Shown: positions 9,858 to 20,126 of the stretch, piece after piece
Position numbering within the stretch: position 1 is the stretch's first letter
How the letters are laid out: every line of letters begins with the position of its first letter
From: Moesziomyces globuligerus
Taxonomy: Eukaryota; Basidiomycota; Ustilaginomycetes; Ustilaginales; Ustilaginaceae
DNA: 64,000 bases
Direction: 5' to 3'
Assembly: GCA_030849465.1 (NCBI GenBank)
Contig: JARVLF010000013.1
Span: 558,001-622,000, forward strand
Translations under genes and position numbers: made by a program
Notes under the pieces: model-generated
The model's input: only the letters and a program-made list of their open reading frames with translations
What the model was told of the DNA's origin: nothing
The model's database searches: none

Positions 9858-11132
9858 AGGCGACGGGGGAATCGCACGATGTTGGCCCGCTCCGCGCCGC
9901 GCATCGTCGGCCTCAGAAAGGCTCGGTGAAGCTCTATGAATGCAGCACATGGCTCGAGATGTATCCTGCAAGCATCCCAGCGGCGTCGGAAGATTGAGCA
10001 GCGATATCGGCGTTGTTTCCGGCCGAAGGGCGCTTCGCCACTATGGCTGCCACGATTGAGACCCAATCTGCCATCCAGTCCGCATCTTCAGAAATATGGC
10101 TTCTTGATTGAGCCACTGGGAGAAGATGACTCTGCAGCCCTGGCAACATGTCGCCGCCTTTCTGCCTAGTGCGACCAGCCTCTTTGCGCTGACCTGGATA
10201 CATCCCATCTTTCATGTACATCAACGCCATGGACCAGCTCCTTGTATGATACCACTTTCTCTCGACATTCCTATCTATGGGACTGCTCTGTTCGCGATGT
10301 GTATTGATCGTGAGCCATGCGGCGCCCCAGCGCGTTTTGCTGTGCCAACTTAGAGCCATGATGTCCACTGAGGCTGGGACGTCGGACCCGATCTCGATGA
10401 GAGATCTGTTTCCCGATCTGGCATCCCACCATTTCGAACGCCTCTATTTGCATGTGCCTTTTCGCATTTCTCCAAAGATTTGCAATGACCTCACGGACAA
10501 TTCGCCTTGTGGAGGCGCGCTTACTGAGGCGACCCTGCATGCCGTCGGCGGCAGATGCTGACGTTGATTGCCGGCGCTCTGCTACACTCTGGCTGGTGGA
10601 GGAGGATTGTTCCGCGCTGTTCGGTTCGAGACTTCGTCCGGCACATCATGTAGACACCCACAGCGGAAGCGGCATTATACTCAGCCGTGCATGCGTTTGT
10701 GACAGCATACAGTATTAAAACATGCAGTTCGTGTGTGAATGCACGCGAGCCGGACGAAACTCGCCGAACCCTTTCCTTCGGTAAAGCAACTCCGCGGCGA
10801 TCTTCCCAGACACAGCCCTACATGCATGCTTGCTCTGACACAGCATTGCAATGTCATGCCTTGTCCGACGGCTGCATGGCCGAAATGGCGTTGACATCCG
10901 TCAATTCTGCATTGGTCATGTACGGTTGCTCGGACGGGCCATGTTGACGGAGGGTGCTCGTCCCGTGTGTGAGTTTTGCAGCTGGGAGACAAAAGCATGA
11001 GTGGAGGCTCAAGGAGCCGAATGCAATCACCTCCCCTGTAGAGTCAAGAGGTCTCCTCTCATCGTCCTCGTCATCATCCCCTCCTCCACCATCGTCTTCC
11101 TGCAGGATTCCGCCCTGTGCACTGTCTTCGCC
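9858..11132. other. Long intergenic region, no supported gene
   Basis: 1,275 bp between the mitofissin stop and the acyltransferase start. The frames present are under 150 codons, Cys/His/Arg-rich and overlapping on both strands. Base composition is less GC-rich than the genes. The last ~150 bp are pyrimidine-rich, consistent with a leader. I see no RNA gene. Confidence 0.5.
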
Positions 11133-14100
11133 ATGTCGGGCGTCAGCGATGCGAGGAAGAAGCGAGGCTCTTTCTCCATGTTGACGCGAAAAGATCTTGC
11201 GCCCTCGTCCAGACCGGAAACAGAAGAGACAGAGCCCGCCAACGGCCGCTTCATCCCGGAGAGCAAGCGCGGATGGAAGTACGACCTTCCTTTTGAGCAG
11301 GCAGGATCAGCTGGCACCGTCTCCTCGCCGGCATCATCCTCTCAGCTCAAGCAATCGCCCCGGCCTTCCGCATCCAACGCAGCATCGGGCGCCTCCCGCA
11401 GACCGAAGACGGCAGACGTATCTGAAGTGCAGTACGCTAGAGGCGGCTTCGTATCTCCTGCCTCCGGACATGCGAATGGTGTGCGGTCCCAGCCCTCCTC
11501 GCCAAAGAAACGAACGCTTCTTCTCGGCTCGGCCCCGCTGGACGAGACCTCCGACTCGTCTTCCGACGAAGGGCGGAACCGCAGCTCGTCATCGTCCGAT
11601 GAACTGCCGGCGATTCGAGATGAGGCTGCACGCGAGATGGAATCGAATAGCGACGGAACGCAAGCCAAGCGCCATCCAGACGACCTGGTGTATCCAGATT
11701 CCTATCCCTGGAAGCCCTCGCGAAAGAATCCACAGATGCGATTCATTCGCCCAGCCCACCGCAACCCCACCGCCAAGCAGGCTTTTTACGACACGCACTT
11801 CGGATCGTCCTCCAACTACCGAGGACTGCTCCCTGCCTCGGGCTCAATACTGAACCTGAGCAGCGCCAAGGGCGATGCGCGCCGGCAGTCAGGTGACAGG
11901 GGCGCCGGCGCAGACGCTGGGCCGGAAGCGCCAGGGACCGACGAACAGTCTTCCGGGATCGTATCGACGATCAAAAAGCCATTCACGACCGCCTCCAAAT
12001 TTCTCACCAAGCCAAGGCGCAAGAGCGTGGGAGCCAGCTCGGAGGTGCCGAATCCTCCCACTCCCGGAGCGATCACAAGCGGCGCAGCGCCAGCAGGTCG
12101 GAGCAGGCCCGTACGGCCTCATGCAGCCCCGCTGTTCCATGTGGGCGGAGACGACCTCGCGGCGCAGCGGTCCGGATTCAGCTATGGACTCTCGATGGAA
12201 GATGCGGCGCGAGTCGAGGCGGTCGTGTCTCGCCATTCATCGCAAGAGGATCTGGCATCACCAGATCGACTGACGGAAGAATTGCTCGAGCCGCGTGCGC
12301 AGGCTGCCTCGTCCAAGTGGAGAGAAGCGATGCAGAGTGTCTGGGGTTTCCTCCCTTCCTTCGATTTCCTCTCTTCTGATGCGGCGAGCAAGCCGAGCGC
12401 TGGGTCGGTGAATCTGCTTGAAGCGGAAGCAATCCCCTCGGTAAAGAAGGACAGCGGTGCGCCAGATTACTACAAGAACTTGTCCGGCAACGTCGTGCTG
12501 ATGGGTGGCTATCGCGGCAGTGTGCTGCGCGACGCCGAGACCAACATGATGATGTGGATCCCCATCAAGGTCGGCGTGGGCCTGCGCAGACCGACGCTCG
12601 AGCTCGGCCTGTCGAGTGCAGCCGAGGAGAACTCGGAGGAGCTGGTGATTTCGTCCGACATGTGCACGAGCATCGGCAAGCTCGTAGACATGGGCAAACG
12701 GCTCGAGGAGCGCGTGGCCAGTCGACGTCATGCTAAGGTGTACTCGTGGGGGTACGACTGGAGACTCTCCCTCGGCCTCTCCTCCCACAAGCTCACCGAG
12801 TTTCTCGAGCAGCTCTACGAGGCCTCGGCTGAGGAGCCGAGCCAGCGCAGAGGCGCCAAGGTCGTGGCGCATTCCATGGGCGGGCTGGTAGCTCTGCATG
12901 CGCTCGCGACGTGCAGCAACCCGCGCATCTTCGAGGGTCTCGTGTTCGCCTCGACGCCGTTCTGCGGCACACCGAACATCCTGGGACCGTTCCGGTTTGG
13001 TGACGCCGCGTTGTTCAACGACACCATCTGCTCGCCTCGAGCGACGTTCAGCTTCCGCAGCAGCTTCTACCTCCTTCCAACTGACAAACGATGCTTTGAA
13101 ATCCCAGTGGGTGAGCCGGACGAGGACGAGGACGAGCTTTCCGACGAGCAGAAGCAGGAACGCTTCAAGGACGTCGACTTCCTCGATCCCCATGTTTGGG
13201 ATGAGCTCGGCCTGAGTCCCTGCCTCGAGACTGGACGTAGGCAGGAGCTGCTCGCGCTTGCGCGCAAGAAATCCCACGATGGCACTGCACCGCACGAAGT
13301 CCTTCCGGACCCCGAGAGCGACAGTCGCGATAAGTCCAAGCTCGACAGCGAGACCCAGGAAGCCGCGGAGAAGGCGGAGAAGAGGGCTGACGTCCTGGAC
13401 ACTGCCAGGTCGGCGGACTCCAAAGAGGCTGCTGAGCCGAACGGCCTGTCGATGGGGCTGATGGAGGGTCTCACTGATGGAACAGCTGCCTCCGGGCAAG
13501 CGAGTGTGGCCGCCTCGCCTGAGGAGCAGGCGGTACTGCAGCCCCAGAACCGGCAAGGTGCCCCGCGCAACGGCTCCGTTGGGTCTTCCGCCGCATCCTC
13601 AGCCGAACTCGGCTTCGACTCGCTCGACCCACCTGCGCAGAGCTGGGCGTATCTTGAGCGAACGCTGTCCGAAGTGCAGCGCTTCCGAGCCGAGATCGAG
13701 TCGGGCTTCGATGCAGCCAAGCACGCTGCGGGCGCGTATCCGCCTCTGATGCTCCTGACCTCGGGTAGGACGCCGTGTGTGCGTGGCGCGTTGGTAGGCG
13801 TAGACGAGGCGTATGGAGATGCCGACAACGCGGTCACGGGGGCACGAGGGTGGAAGGACGACGTACGAGCGGGTGATTACTCGCGCATGACGTACGCCGC
13901 TGGCGACGGCGTCATCACACGTCGCTCTGCTACCACACTGCCTGGTCGCTGGTCGACGCTACTCACCAAACGATCAGAAGCCGAACGTCTCCCCGAAGAC
14001 AAGATCGGAAAAGGCCCACCGTTCACCAAAAAGGCACCTGGAAAGGCTAGGCTCAAGCTCGATCGCTACCACATGCATTTCGACGGCGAGGGCATCGTCG

Positions 14101-14231
14101 AAAGCGCCCACCGCCATGTGACGCTCCTCAGCGACGTCGATGGCGTCGGCAAATGCCTCGAAGCCATCCGTAGAGCGAACCTCGTGCGCAACCGCATCGC
14201 CTCCTCATCCCTCAAACCGGCAGGCACTTGA
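11133..14231 (+). CDS. LCAT/PDAT-like acyltransferase or phospholipase (alpha/beta hydrolase)
   Basis: 1,032 residues from the ATG at 11133 (MSGVSDARKK). The first ~440 residues are low-complexity, Ser/Pro-rich with an acidic-serine patch (SDSSSDEG). The lecithin:cholesterol acyltransferase domain follows, with GYRGSVLRDAE, a YSWGYDWRLSL motif and nucleophile elbow VVAHSMGGLVALHAL (Ser581). Asp925 in YAAGDGVI and His995 in AHRHVTLLSD fit the rest of a catalytic triad. An acidic and helical insert (~700-850) separates the elbow from the Asp/His part. No membrane helix is evident, so it may be cytosolic or peripherally bound, unlike yeast PDAT (Lro1). Acyl-transfer versus lipase activity cannot be told from sequence. 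Confidence 0.85.
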   Translation: MSGVSDARKKRGSFSMLTRKDLAPSSRPETEETEPANGRFIPESKRGWKYDLPFEQAGSAGTVSSPASSSQLKQSPRPSASNAASGASRRPKTADVSEVQYARGGFVSPASGHANGVRSQPSSPKKRTLLLGSAPLDETSDSSSDEGRNRSSSSSDELPAIRDEAAREMESNSDGTQAKRHPDDLVYPDSYPWKPSRKNPQMRFIRPAHRNPTAKQAFYDTHFGSSSNYRGLLPASGSILNLSSAKGDARRQSGDRGAGADAGPEAPGTDEQSSGIVSTIKKPFTTASKFLTKPRRKSVGASSEVPNPPTPGAITSGAAPAGRSRPVRPHAAPLFHVGGDDLAAQRSGFSYGLSMEDAARVEAVVSRHSSQEDLASPDRLTEELLEPRAQAASSKWREAMQSVWGFLPSFDFLSSDAASKPSAGSVNLLEAEAIPSVKKDSGAPDYYKNLSGNVVLMGGYRGSVLRDAETNMMMWIPIKVGVGLRRPTLELGLSSAAEENSEELVISSDMCTSIGKLVDMGKRLEERVASRRHAKVYSWGYDWRLSLGLSSHKLTEFLEQLYEASAEEPSQRRGAKVVAHSMGGLVALHALATCSNPRIFEGLVFASTPFCGTPNILGPFRFGDAALFNDTICSPRATFSFRSSFYLLPTDKRCFEIPVGEPDEDEDELSDEQKQERFKDVDFLDPHVWDELGLSPCLETGRRQELLALARKKSHDGTAPHEVLPDPESDSRDKSKLDSETQEAAEKAEKRADVLDTARSADSKEAAEPNGLSMGLMEGLTDGTAASGQASVAASPEEQAVLQPQNRQGAPRNGSVGSSAASSAELGFDSLDPPAQSWAYLERTLSEVQRFRAEIESGFDAAKHAAGAYPPLMLLTSGRTPCVRGALVGVDEAYGDADNAVTGARGWKDDVRAGDYSRMTYAAGDGVITRRSATTLPGRWSTLLTKRSEAERLPEDKIGKGPPFTKKAPGKARLKLDRYHMHFDGEGIVESAHRHVTLLSDVDGVGKCLEAIRRANLVRNRIASSSLKPAGT

Positions 14232-14437
14232 ATCAGCTCGTCGTGTCTCGCCTTCTCTAGCACAGAAGGAGCACCGTGTATCATCGCACAATGATCAAGC
14301 TGATCGCAACGTGCTTGCAAGCAATTGAACGTCCATTGAGCAGCAGCCGTGACACGAAACAGCAACTTGCCAAGATGTTGAGATGCAGCGCGACTGTGAG
14401 TCTTGCGGTTCTTCTTTATCCGACCTTGCTGCCTGGC

Positions 14438-16420
14438 TCAGGAGCTATTCCTGGTCGGCAGAGGTGGGGGCGGAGGAGCGAGTCTTGCCTTGGACTTGGA
14501 CAGGAACGACGAGCTGGGCGGGATCGGAGGTGGCGGCCCGCGCTGCGACGGGCTTCCCGATACGCCATTTGCCGCTGCACCATTCGTGGACGTGCCGCGG
14601 AATGAAACCCAGGAAGACGAAGGCTGCATGTCTTGCTTCCTGGCGCCCGTGCTGTCGACCAAGCTGCCCGCCGTAAGCCCTTGACGCTCCTCCTCGTCAT
14701 CGGTCGAGGCATCGTCGTCGAATTGACCTCCGGTCTGCTGTGGCGACATCGCCGAGCCTCCGAAGGGATCCGCGCCATCCGAGTACGCCGAAAGTCCCGT
14801 GTGGTTGAGCGCGAGAGAGTGGGGCTGTTGCACGTCCGACGGGCCGAGGAAGGTGCTGTCCATCATGTGGACCTCGGCACTGAGCTGCGACTCGCCGCGT
14901 TCGTGGATGGTGTCGTGAGTCGATCGGTCGCGCTGCGCCTGGAGGTAGTCGCGCCCATCTGTGTCGGGCGAGAAAGGAGACGAGTCGTGCGCATGGTCGT
15001 ATTCGACGTCCGAGTCAGCGCGAGAAAGTCGGAAGTCAGGCGAGGCGGTGGCATGTCCATCGACAGTCTCGTCATGATCGCCGAGGTGGACATCGTGCGC
15101 GGACACGGACGGACGGACGTAGTCGCGTGCGGGTAGAGCTGGTGGTCGACCCGAGCTGTTGGCGTCCCCATTGATCTGCGCGGTGTCGGCATGATCCATC
15201 GAGACGAAGCCAGGTTCCTTCTTGGAGCGAGCCATGAAGTTCCACTTGCTCGGCTCGCGCTCTTTTTCAGGGCTCGACGCTTCTGTGTTGGGACCGAATA
15301 GAGCAGACCCTTTCGCACGCCCGAACGACCCGATGCCGGAAGCCACGGAGGCGACGGTGTCGCCGGCTCCGCTAAACGAGGGCATGCGCAGACGATTTTT
15401 CTTCTTTTCGTCCTTGTCCAGCTCTTTGTCTCTCTCGCGCTTGGAGTCGTCGTTAGAAGAGACTGGTCGATCGCTGTTGGAGAGGCTAAGGGACGATCGG
15501 GACGCGAAGCGACTTGAGGAGGCCGAGATGTCGACGCCTTCTCTCGCGGACGACCGGCGCGAAATGGTGGGTCGAAGCTTGGGACCGGACATGGAGCGTG
15601 GGCGGGTCAGAGGAGTGGAGGATCCGGAGCGAGAAGGCGTAGGAGCCTCGGCCCAGACGGCCTTGACCTGCTCCAGTACAGCGTGCGCCTGGCCGATGTA
15701 GTCGAGCTGAGCCTGCATGTAGGTGGTCAGGCAGTGCCAGTCGTCGTACTCTGCGTCCTGGATCGCCTCTCCGCGAAGCTCGACGTCGGTGACGGCCTCA
15801 TCGTAGGCGGCCTTGGCGAGGCGCAGCTCCTCCTCGAGCTCGCGCTTCTCCTTCTTGCTCTTCTGCACCTTGGACTGTGCCGCTTCGAGTCGAATGGTGG
15901 CGCTGTCGAGCTTCTTGAGAGCAGCTGTGAACGAGTCGAGGGTAGCTTTGGAGCGCGCGATGCGGGCGAGAAAGATGTGCGAGGTGTCCTTGGTGAAGGT
16001 CGTCTGGAGGAAGCCGAGCTTGACGTGGGCTTCTCCCAATAGGCCAAGGCACGAGCCGTAAACGGAGCCCTCGGGAAAGGCGGCGCTAAAGGAAGTCATG
16101 GCCAGGCCGAGTGCCTCTACCGGGAGCATCTTGCCCTCGGGTTTGGCCGCATTGCTAGTTGCGGAGGATGAGTCGTCCACGGGCAGCGAGGAGGTATCGA
16201 AGGGGACGGGCTTCTTCTTGCCCAGGTAAGACCAGTAGGCCTCGGTGGAGGTGTAGAGGCTGTCGATGCCCTTTTTGCGCTGCTCGACCTCGTGGGCGAT
16301 GTCTTGCTTCTCGCCACCGGAGCCAGAGAGCTTGGCGCCGAGACCAGCGGACCAAGACTTGATCCTACCCATCTGCGGTCGCTTTGGAATGATCGATTTG
16401 TTGGTTGAGAGCGATGGCAT
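14438..16420 (-). CDS. BAR-domain membrane-curvature protein with disordered tail
   Basis: 660 residues. Residues ~17-265 are a helical BAR-type domain: basic amphipathic start (MGRIKSWSAGLGAKL), heptad-rich helices around HEVEQRKKGIDSLY, LDSATIRLEAAQSKV and the charged KSKKEKRELEEELRLAKAAY helix, and a final helix near YMQAQLDYIGQAHAVLEQV, as in Gvp36/endophilin-like proteins. The remaining ~390 residues are Ser/Pro/Asp-rich with many potential phosphosites and a Pro-rich end (PPPPIPPSSS, APPPPPLPTR) that could bind SH3 domains. The start may instead be the Met at 16372, which begins the conserved helix and directly follows a CAG that could be a splice acceptor. Probably acts in endocytosis or vesicle traffic. 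Confidence 0.82.
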   Translation of the reverse strand: MPSLSTNKSIIPKRPQMGRIKSWSAGLGAKLSGSGGEKQDIAHEVEQRKKGIDSLYTSTEAYWSYLGKKKPVPFDTSSLPVDDSSSATSNAAKPEGKMLPVEALGLAMTSFSAAFPEGSVYGSCLGLLGEAHVKLGFLQTTFTKDTSHIFLARIARSKATLDSFTAALKKLDSATIRLEAAQSKVQKSKKEKRELEEELRLAKAAYDEAVTDVELRGEAIQDAEYDDWHCLTTYMQAQLDYIGQAHAVLEQVKAVWAEAPTPSRSGSSTPLTRPRSMSGPKLRPTISRRSSAREGVDISASSSRFASRSSLSLSNSDRPVSSNDDSKRERDKELDKDEKKKNRLRMPSFSGAGDTVASVASGIGSFGRAKGSALFGPNTEASSPEKEREPSKWNFMARSKKEPGFVSMDHADTAQINGDANSSGRPPALPARDYVRPSVSAHDVHLGDHDETVDGHATASPDFRLSRADSDVEYDHAHDSSPFSPDTDGRDYLQAQRDRSTHDTIHERGESQLSAEVHMMDSTFLGPSDVQQPHSLALNHTGLSAYSDGADPFGGSAMSPQQTGGQFDDDASTDDEEERQGLTAGSLVDSTGARKQDMQPSSSWVSFRGTSTNGAAANGVSGSPSQRGPPPPIPPSSSFLSKSKARLAPPPPPLPTRNSS

Positions 16421-17249
16421 CGCAGTGGTCGCAGTCGTTGATGCCGTGCGGGGTCAAAACGCGGCCTTGAAGCGTCGGTGCCAGGCTGGGAAGGAATCGA
16501 GGCGTGGCGGAATGAAGGATGGGGACCGCGAGGTAATCACCTGAGATGAAGCTGTCCCGGGAGCTAGGGTGATGACTTGAGACGTCGCTGCTGACGCCAC
16601 ACAGGCAAGAGTGAGGCGAGAAGCAGGAACAGGCCAAGATGGTTCGAGCGGCACTGCACACAATGTCGGTGCACGCACGGAGCCGTACCCGAGAACACGC
16701 TGGAAGCGATCCCCAGCTGCCCGCCATTTGGCCGGTGTCGTTAGCCCTGCACTCTGGCTTCGCTGTGAACCCTTTTTTCGACTCCTGCATTACACTCAAG
16801 CGAGGGCCCGCCACGCGCGTCAGGGGCACGTCCACCCAAAAAACCCCACAGGCGGCTGAGCAGCAGCAGCAACCCTGGAATCGCACATCCGACCACGCGA
16901 CACGGCTCGGCCACTTTCTGGCAACCCCCGACCGCGAACTGACGGCCGTCTTCCACTCTGTTCCACTCGGACTCCGCCGAATGTGATGCAATGAGCTGTG
17001 CTTAGACGTAGCTACTGTCAGTACCGTGCTCTCGGCTGATCCGATCATTGTGAGAATCGGCGCCATCGGGCTGCACCGTGCTCGTCGGCTGATCCGATCG
17101 TCTCATCTTTGCGTTCGAACAATCACACAAATTGCGAGATCGAGATACACGAATCGCCAAGGCGTATGATGCACTGGGTCAATGATCAGATCTCGGGACA
17201 CATGATGACTGTGAGCTGGAGTAGGAGCAAGTGCAATCGCACGATCACA
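16421..17249. other. Intergenic region with a direct repeat
   Basis: 829 bp between the BAR gene start and the Pex14 stop. Holds the promoter of the BAR gene and an imperfect 24-25-bp direct repeat (see 17023-17099). No convincing coding frame. Confidence 0.5.
17023..17099. repeat. Imperfect 24-25 bp direct repeat, two copies
   Basis: Two copies, 17023-17046 and 17075-17099, share ACCGTGCTC, one or two variable bases, then CGGCTGATCCGATC, 52 bp apart start to start. Only two copies are seen. No function is evident. Confidence 0.75.
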
Positions 17250-18359
17250 TCAGTTGCCAGCCTCGGCCGCCTTGCCTTCGCTCTTGGACATCTCCTCGGC
17301 AGGGTCCCCCATCGTTGACTCCAAGGACTTGGTCGCCTCGGCCTCCGATGCCTTGGGTGCGGACAAGCTGGGTGTCGCAGTGCCGCTAGCCGACGAGCCT
17401 GCGCCCGCCAGCTGCCATGCAGGGATCGAAGGCTTCGGGATGTGCGGTGGGCTTGCATCGCCGGTAGGCGTGCCGATCGTCGGCGAGCCGTACGAGCCAG
17501 CACCGTAGCCGACGCCGTACGGACGAGGAGGAGCAGGCGCAGCGCCCGTGTGCATGCCCGCGCTCGCTCCTCCGACAGTCCCTCTCGACACCAGCAGCGA
17601 CTTGAGCGACTTGAGTTCCGACTGCAGCTCCGAGAGCGAGTTGGTCTGCGCCTGCTTCGACTTTTCAAACAGGCTGCCGAGCTCCTTGCGGATGCCCTCG
17701 ACGTCGTCGCGGATGCGGTCCAGCTCGCCGTCGCGACGCTTCTCGTTTTCGCGAACGCTCTTGACGCAATCTTCCACCTCCTTGATGCTCTTCTCCACCT
17801 CGGCCTTCTGCTCGTCCAGGCCCTGCTTGACCGCGAGCGTCTGCGCATCCAGCGCCTGCAGCTGGCTCGCCACCTCGTCGTACTTGGCCGTAAGCGAGTC
17901 CAAGTCCGCTTCGAGCACGTTGGCGTTCGGCGGCTGCAGATGCGGCATCAGATACTTTTTGGCAAGCGAGATCACTCCATAGCCAATCGTACCGGACACC
18001 ACCGCCATAATGAACCAGTCGCGCCAGTCGCGACCCTGTTGCTGCGCCTGCGCCGAGCCCGGATACGAGCCGGGGTACGGCGCTCCGGCGTAGTAGGGAG
18101 CGGGAGGACCAGCGGCATATGACGCATACCCGCTAGGTCCCGACACTTGCGACTGCCCTGCCTGGCGCATGGCCTCGTCAATCTCGTTCGGGCGAAGGCC
18201 CTTGGACTCCAGGAAGCTGACCCGCTGCGACATGGAGGAGGACTGCACTTTGGGATCCGTGAGAAAGCTGATAGCGCTTGCCACCATGTCTGCACGCACA
18301 GGACCAGGGGCCACCTGTTGCTGATGCGCCCCCACTGCTGAGGTGGATGGGTCCGACAT
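17250..18359 (-). CDS. PEX14: Peroxisomal membrane docking protein Pex14
   Basis: 369 residues. The N-terminal Pex14 domain (residues ~24-70) has the typical VASAISFLTDPKV, SMSQRVSFLESKGL and NEIDEAMRQA helices that bind Pex5 and Pex19. A Pro/Tyr/Gly-rich linker is followed by RDWRDWFIMAVVSGTIGYGV, a membrane segment, then LAKKYLMPHL. A long coiled coil covers ~150-260, and the C-terminus is Pro/Gly/Ser-rich. Pex14 is the docking subunit for import of PTS receptors into peroxisomes. Frame is intact without introns, and the first ATG is used. Confidence 0.95.
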   Translation of the reverse strand: MSDPSTSAVGAHQQQVAPGPVRADMVASAISFLTDPKVQSSSMSQRVSFLESKGLRPNEIDEAMRQAGQSQVSGPSGYASYAAGPPAPYYAGAPYPGSYPGSAQAQQQGRDWRDWFIMAVVSGTIGYGVISLAKKYLMPHLQPPNANVLEADLDSLTAKYDEVASQLQALDAQTLAVKQGLDEQKAEVEKSIKEVEDCVKSVRENEKRRDGELDRIRDDVEGIRKELGSLFEKSKQAQTNSLSELQSELKSLKSLLVSRGTVGGASAGMHTGAAPAPPRPYGVGYGAGSYGSPTIGTPTGDASPPHIPKPSIPAWQLAGAGSSASGTATPSLSAPKASEAEATKSLESTMGDPAEEMSKSEGKAAEAGN

Positions 18360-19409
18360 TTCGAGAGTGCCTGCGTCTGGTCGTAGAGGGTCCCGACCGC
18401 TTGTGTGTTAGAGGCTTTGTTGCAATACTCTTCCTTTACGATGGGCTGGAAATTCGGTCCTCTGCCAGCTCCTTGTGCAGCGATATCTTGCGATGGAGGA
18501 AGATGTGAGCGATATGTGAAGGCAGATGGGAATGGAAGGTAATCGCGGAAAGTGTGGGGTGCCCCGGAGCTTTCAACTCGCCGGTACGTGGATGGCTCGC
18601 CGTCGATGCGCTTTCGCATCCGGAGTCGGCTCCGCTTTACCGGAAAGTGGAGTATGTGTGTTAGAGCGAGATATCCATCAAAAATTGTCGTGCGAGACAT
18701 CTCGATCCGGGTTCCCGCAGCAGGAAGAAAAGCGCGCTGCAGTGAGCGGGTGTGACCTTGAACTGGCGTGTCGATCGCATTTTCGGCGCTGCCACCATCC
18801 AATCAGAGGGACGCCCCTCACCTTGTCTTCTCTCTCTTCACACCTGGTGCTCGACAAAGTTTTCATCCCTCGCAGTCGTTCGAACACCTTCACATTCCTC
18901 CGCCTACGCTGCCCCCTCTTTTCTTACCACCACCCTTGTACTCTCTGGAGTCAAGGTCGTCACAGCTTCTCCTTCCGTCCGACCCTCACCCCGCTACAGG
19001 CGTCGGGCTCTCACTCACGAAGTCTCCGGCTTGCGGCATCCATTCCGAAGGTAAGAACAATTCTTCTCACAGCTACTCGAGGCCAGGACAGTGGACACAG
19101 GACGACGGGCATGGCGCACATTGCTCTGTGCAGCGCACGGCAAAGATTACACTATATTCACACTGTTTGAGGACGCTCATCACGATTCCTCTCAAACGCT
19201 GACAAGTGTGTCGAGAGGGTCTGGGGCGTCCACTGATTCCTAGACTACAACGGTAGATGAGCCAATCAGCTGCGCAGCCATCCTGTCGTCCTCTGTCCGT
19301 CACGGCTCCTAGTGACTTGCATCTGTCGGCCTTGTGCCGTGTAGGGAAGTGGATACTGACTCGACTCGCTCCTTGCACGCATGCACCGATAGATTGATCG
19401 CATATCAAG
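18360..19409. other. Divergent intergenic region between PEX14 and RPB11
   Basis: 1,050 bp. A pyrimidine-rich stretch (18800-19000) and a donor-like GGTAAGAAC near 19051 suggest that RPB11 has a long leader, possibly with a 5'-UTR intron. Plus-strand frames here are Ser/Arg-rich and unsupported. Confidence 0.45.
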
Positions 19410-19859
19410 ATGACGAACGCACCTAATCGCTTCGACTTGTTCATCCTCGGTCCGGACGAGAAGCGCGTCGAGATCGTCGAGGACACCAAGATCCCCAACG
19501 CCGCCACGTTCTGGTTCAACAAGGAGGACCACACGCTCGGCAACATGCTGCGCCACGCTGTGCTGGCTAACCCTGCGGTTCTCTTCTGCGGATACAAGGT
19601 ACCTCACCCGCTTGAACCAAAGGTGTTTGTCAAGATTCAGACCGATGGCTCCATCACACCCACAGACGCCCTCAAACAGGGCTGCACCAAGCTCATCGCT
19701 CAGATCAGCTCACTCAAGAGCGCTTGGCGCCAAGAGGTGCAGATGAGCGGAGCGGGCACCGTCGACGTGGGAGGTTACGGTCGCCAAGATCCCTTCGACT
19801 CCACAGGCGCAACGTACGGTACCGGCGCAGAAGGCCCTTCGGGCTATGTCGACATCTAA
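19410..19859 (+). CDS. RPB11: RNA polymerase II subunit Rpb11
   Basis: 149 residues. The Rpb11/Rpb3-type dimerisation fold is clear: MTNAPNRFDLFILGPDEKRV start, then NAATFWFNKEDHTLGNMLRH, the hallmark NKEDHTLGN motif, VLFCGYKVPHPLEPKVFVKI and helices through LIAQISSLKSAW. Core length (~115 residues) matches Rpb11, and a Gly-rich tail of ~30 residues follows. Rpb11 pairs with Rpb3 and nucleates Pol II assembly. Single exon in the coding region. Confidence 0.96.
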   Translation: MTNAPNRFDLFILGPDEKRVEIVEDTKIPNAATFWFNKEDHTLGNMLRHAVLANPAVLFCGYKVPHPLEPKVFVKIQTDGSITPTDALKQGCTKLIAQISSLKSAWRQEVQMSGAGTVDVGGYGRQDPFDSTGATYGTGAEGPSGYVDI

Positions 19860-20126
19860 GCATGCGCTGAGCCCCATCAGTCTCGTGGCCCGGCTGTCGA
19901 CTGCCACACCCTCTTCCAATGATACCCCAGACGGCAAGTCCTCGTCACGTCCTCTCATCAATTCTTCGCCATGGCATATTCGCATCTTCTCGTACTTGTT
20001 TGCTCATGTAATACCACCTGTAATTGTACTGCCCAACTCCTTACCCGTGCATGCGTCTTGACTGCGTCCATGTTGAGGAGTAGTCCAAGCCGGCCTGCCT
20101 GCTTTCTCTACCCACGCTGTCTGTCT

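Noticed and set aside
10618..10645. GGTTCGAGAC resembling a tRNA T-arm
   Set aside because: No acceptor stem, D-arm or anticodon arm could be folded around it.
18526..19170. Plus-strand frame of 214 codons between PEX14 and RPB11
   Set aside because: Ser/Arg/Cys-rich, overlaps the pyrimidine-rich leader of RPB11, and other frames there are equally open.
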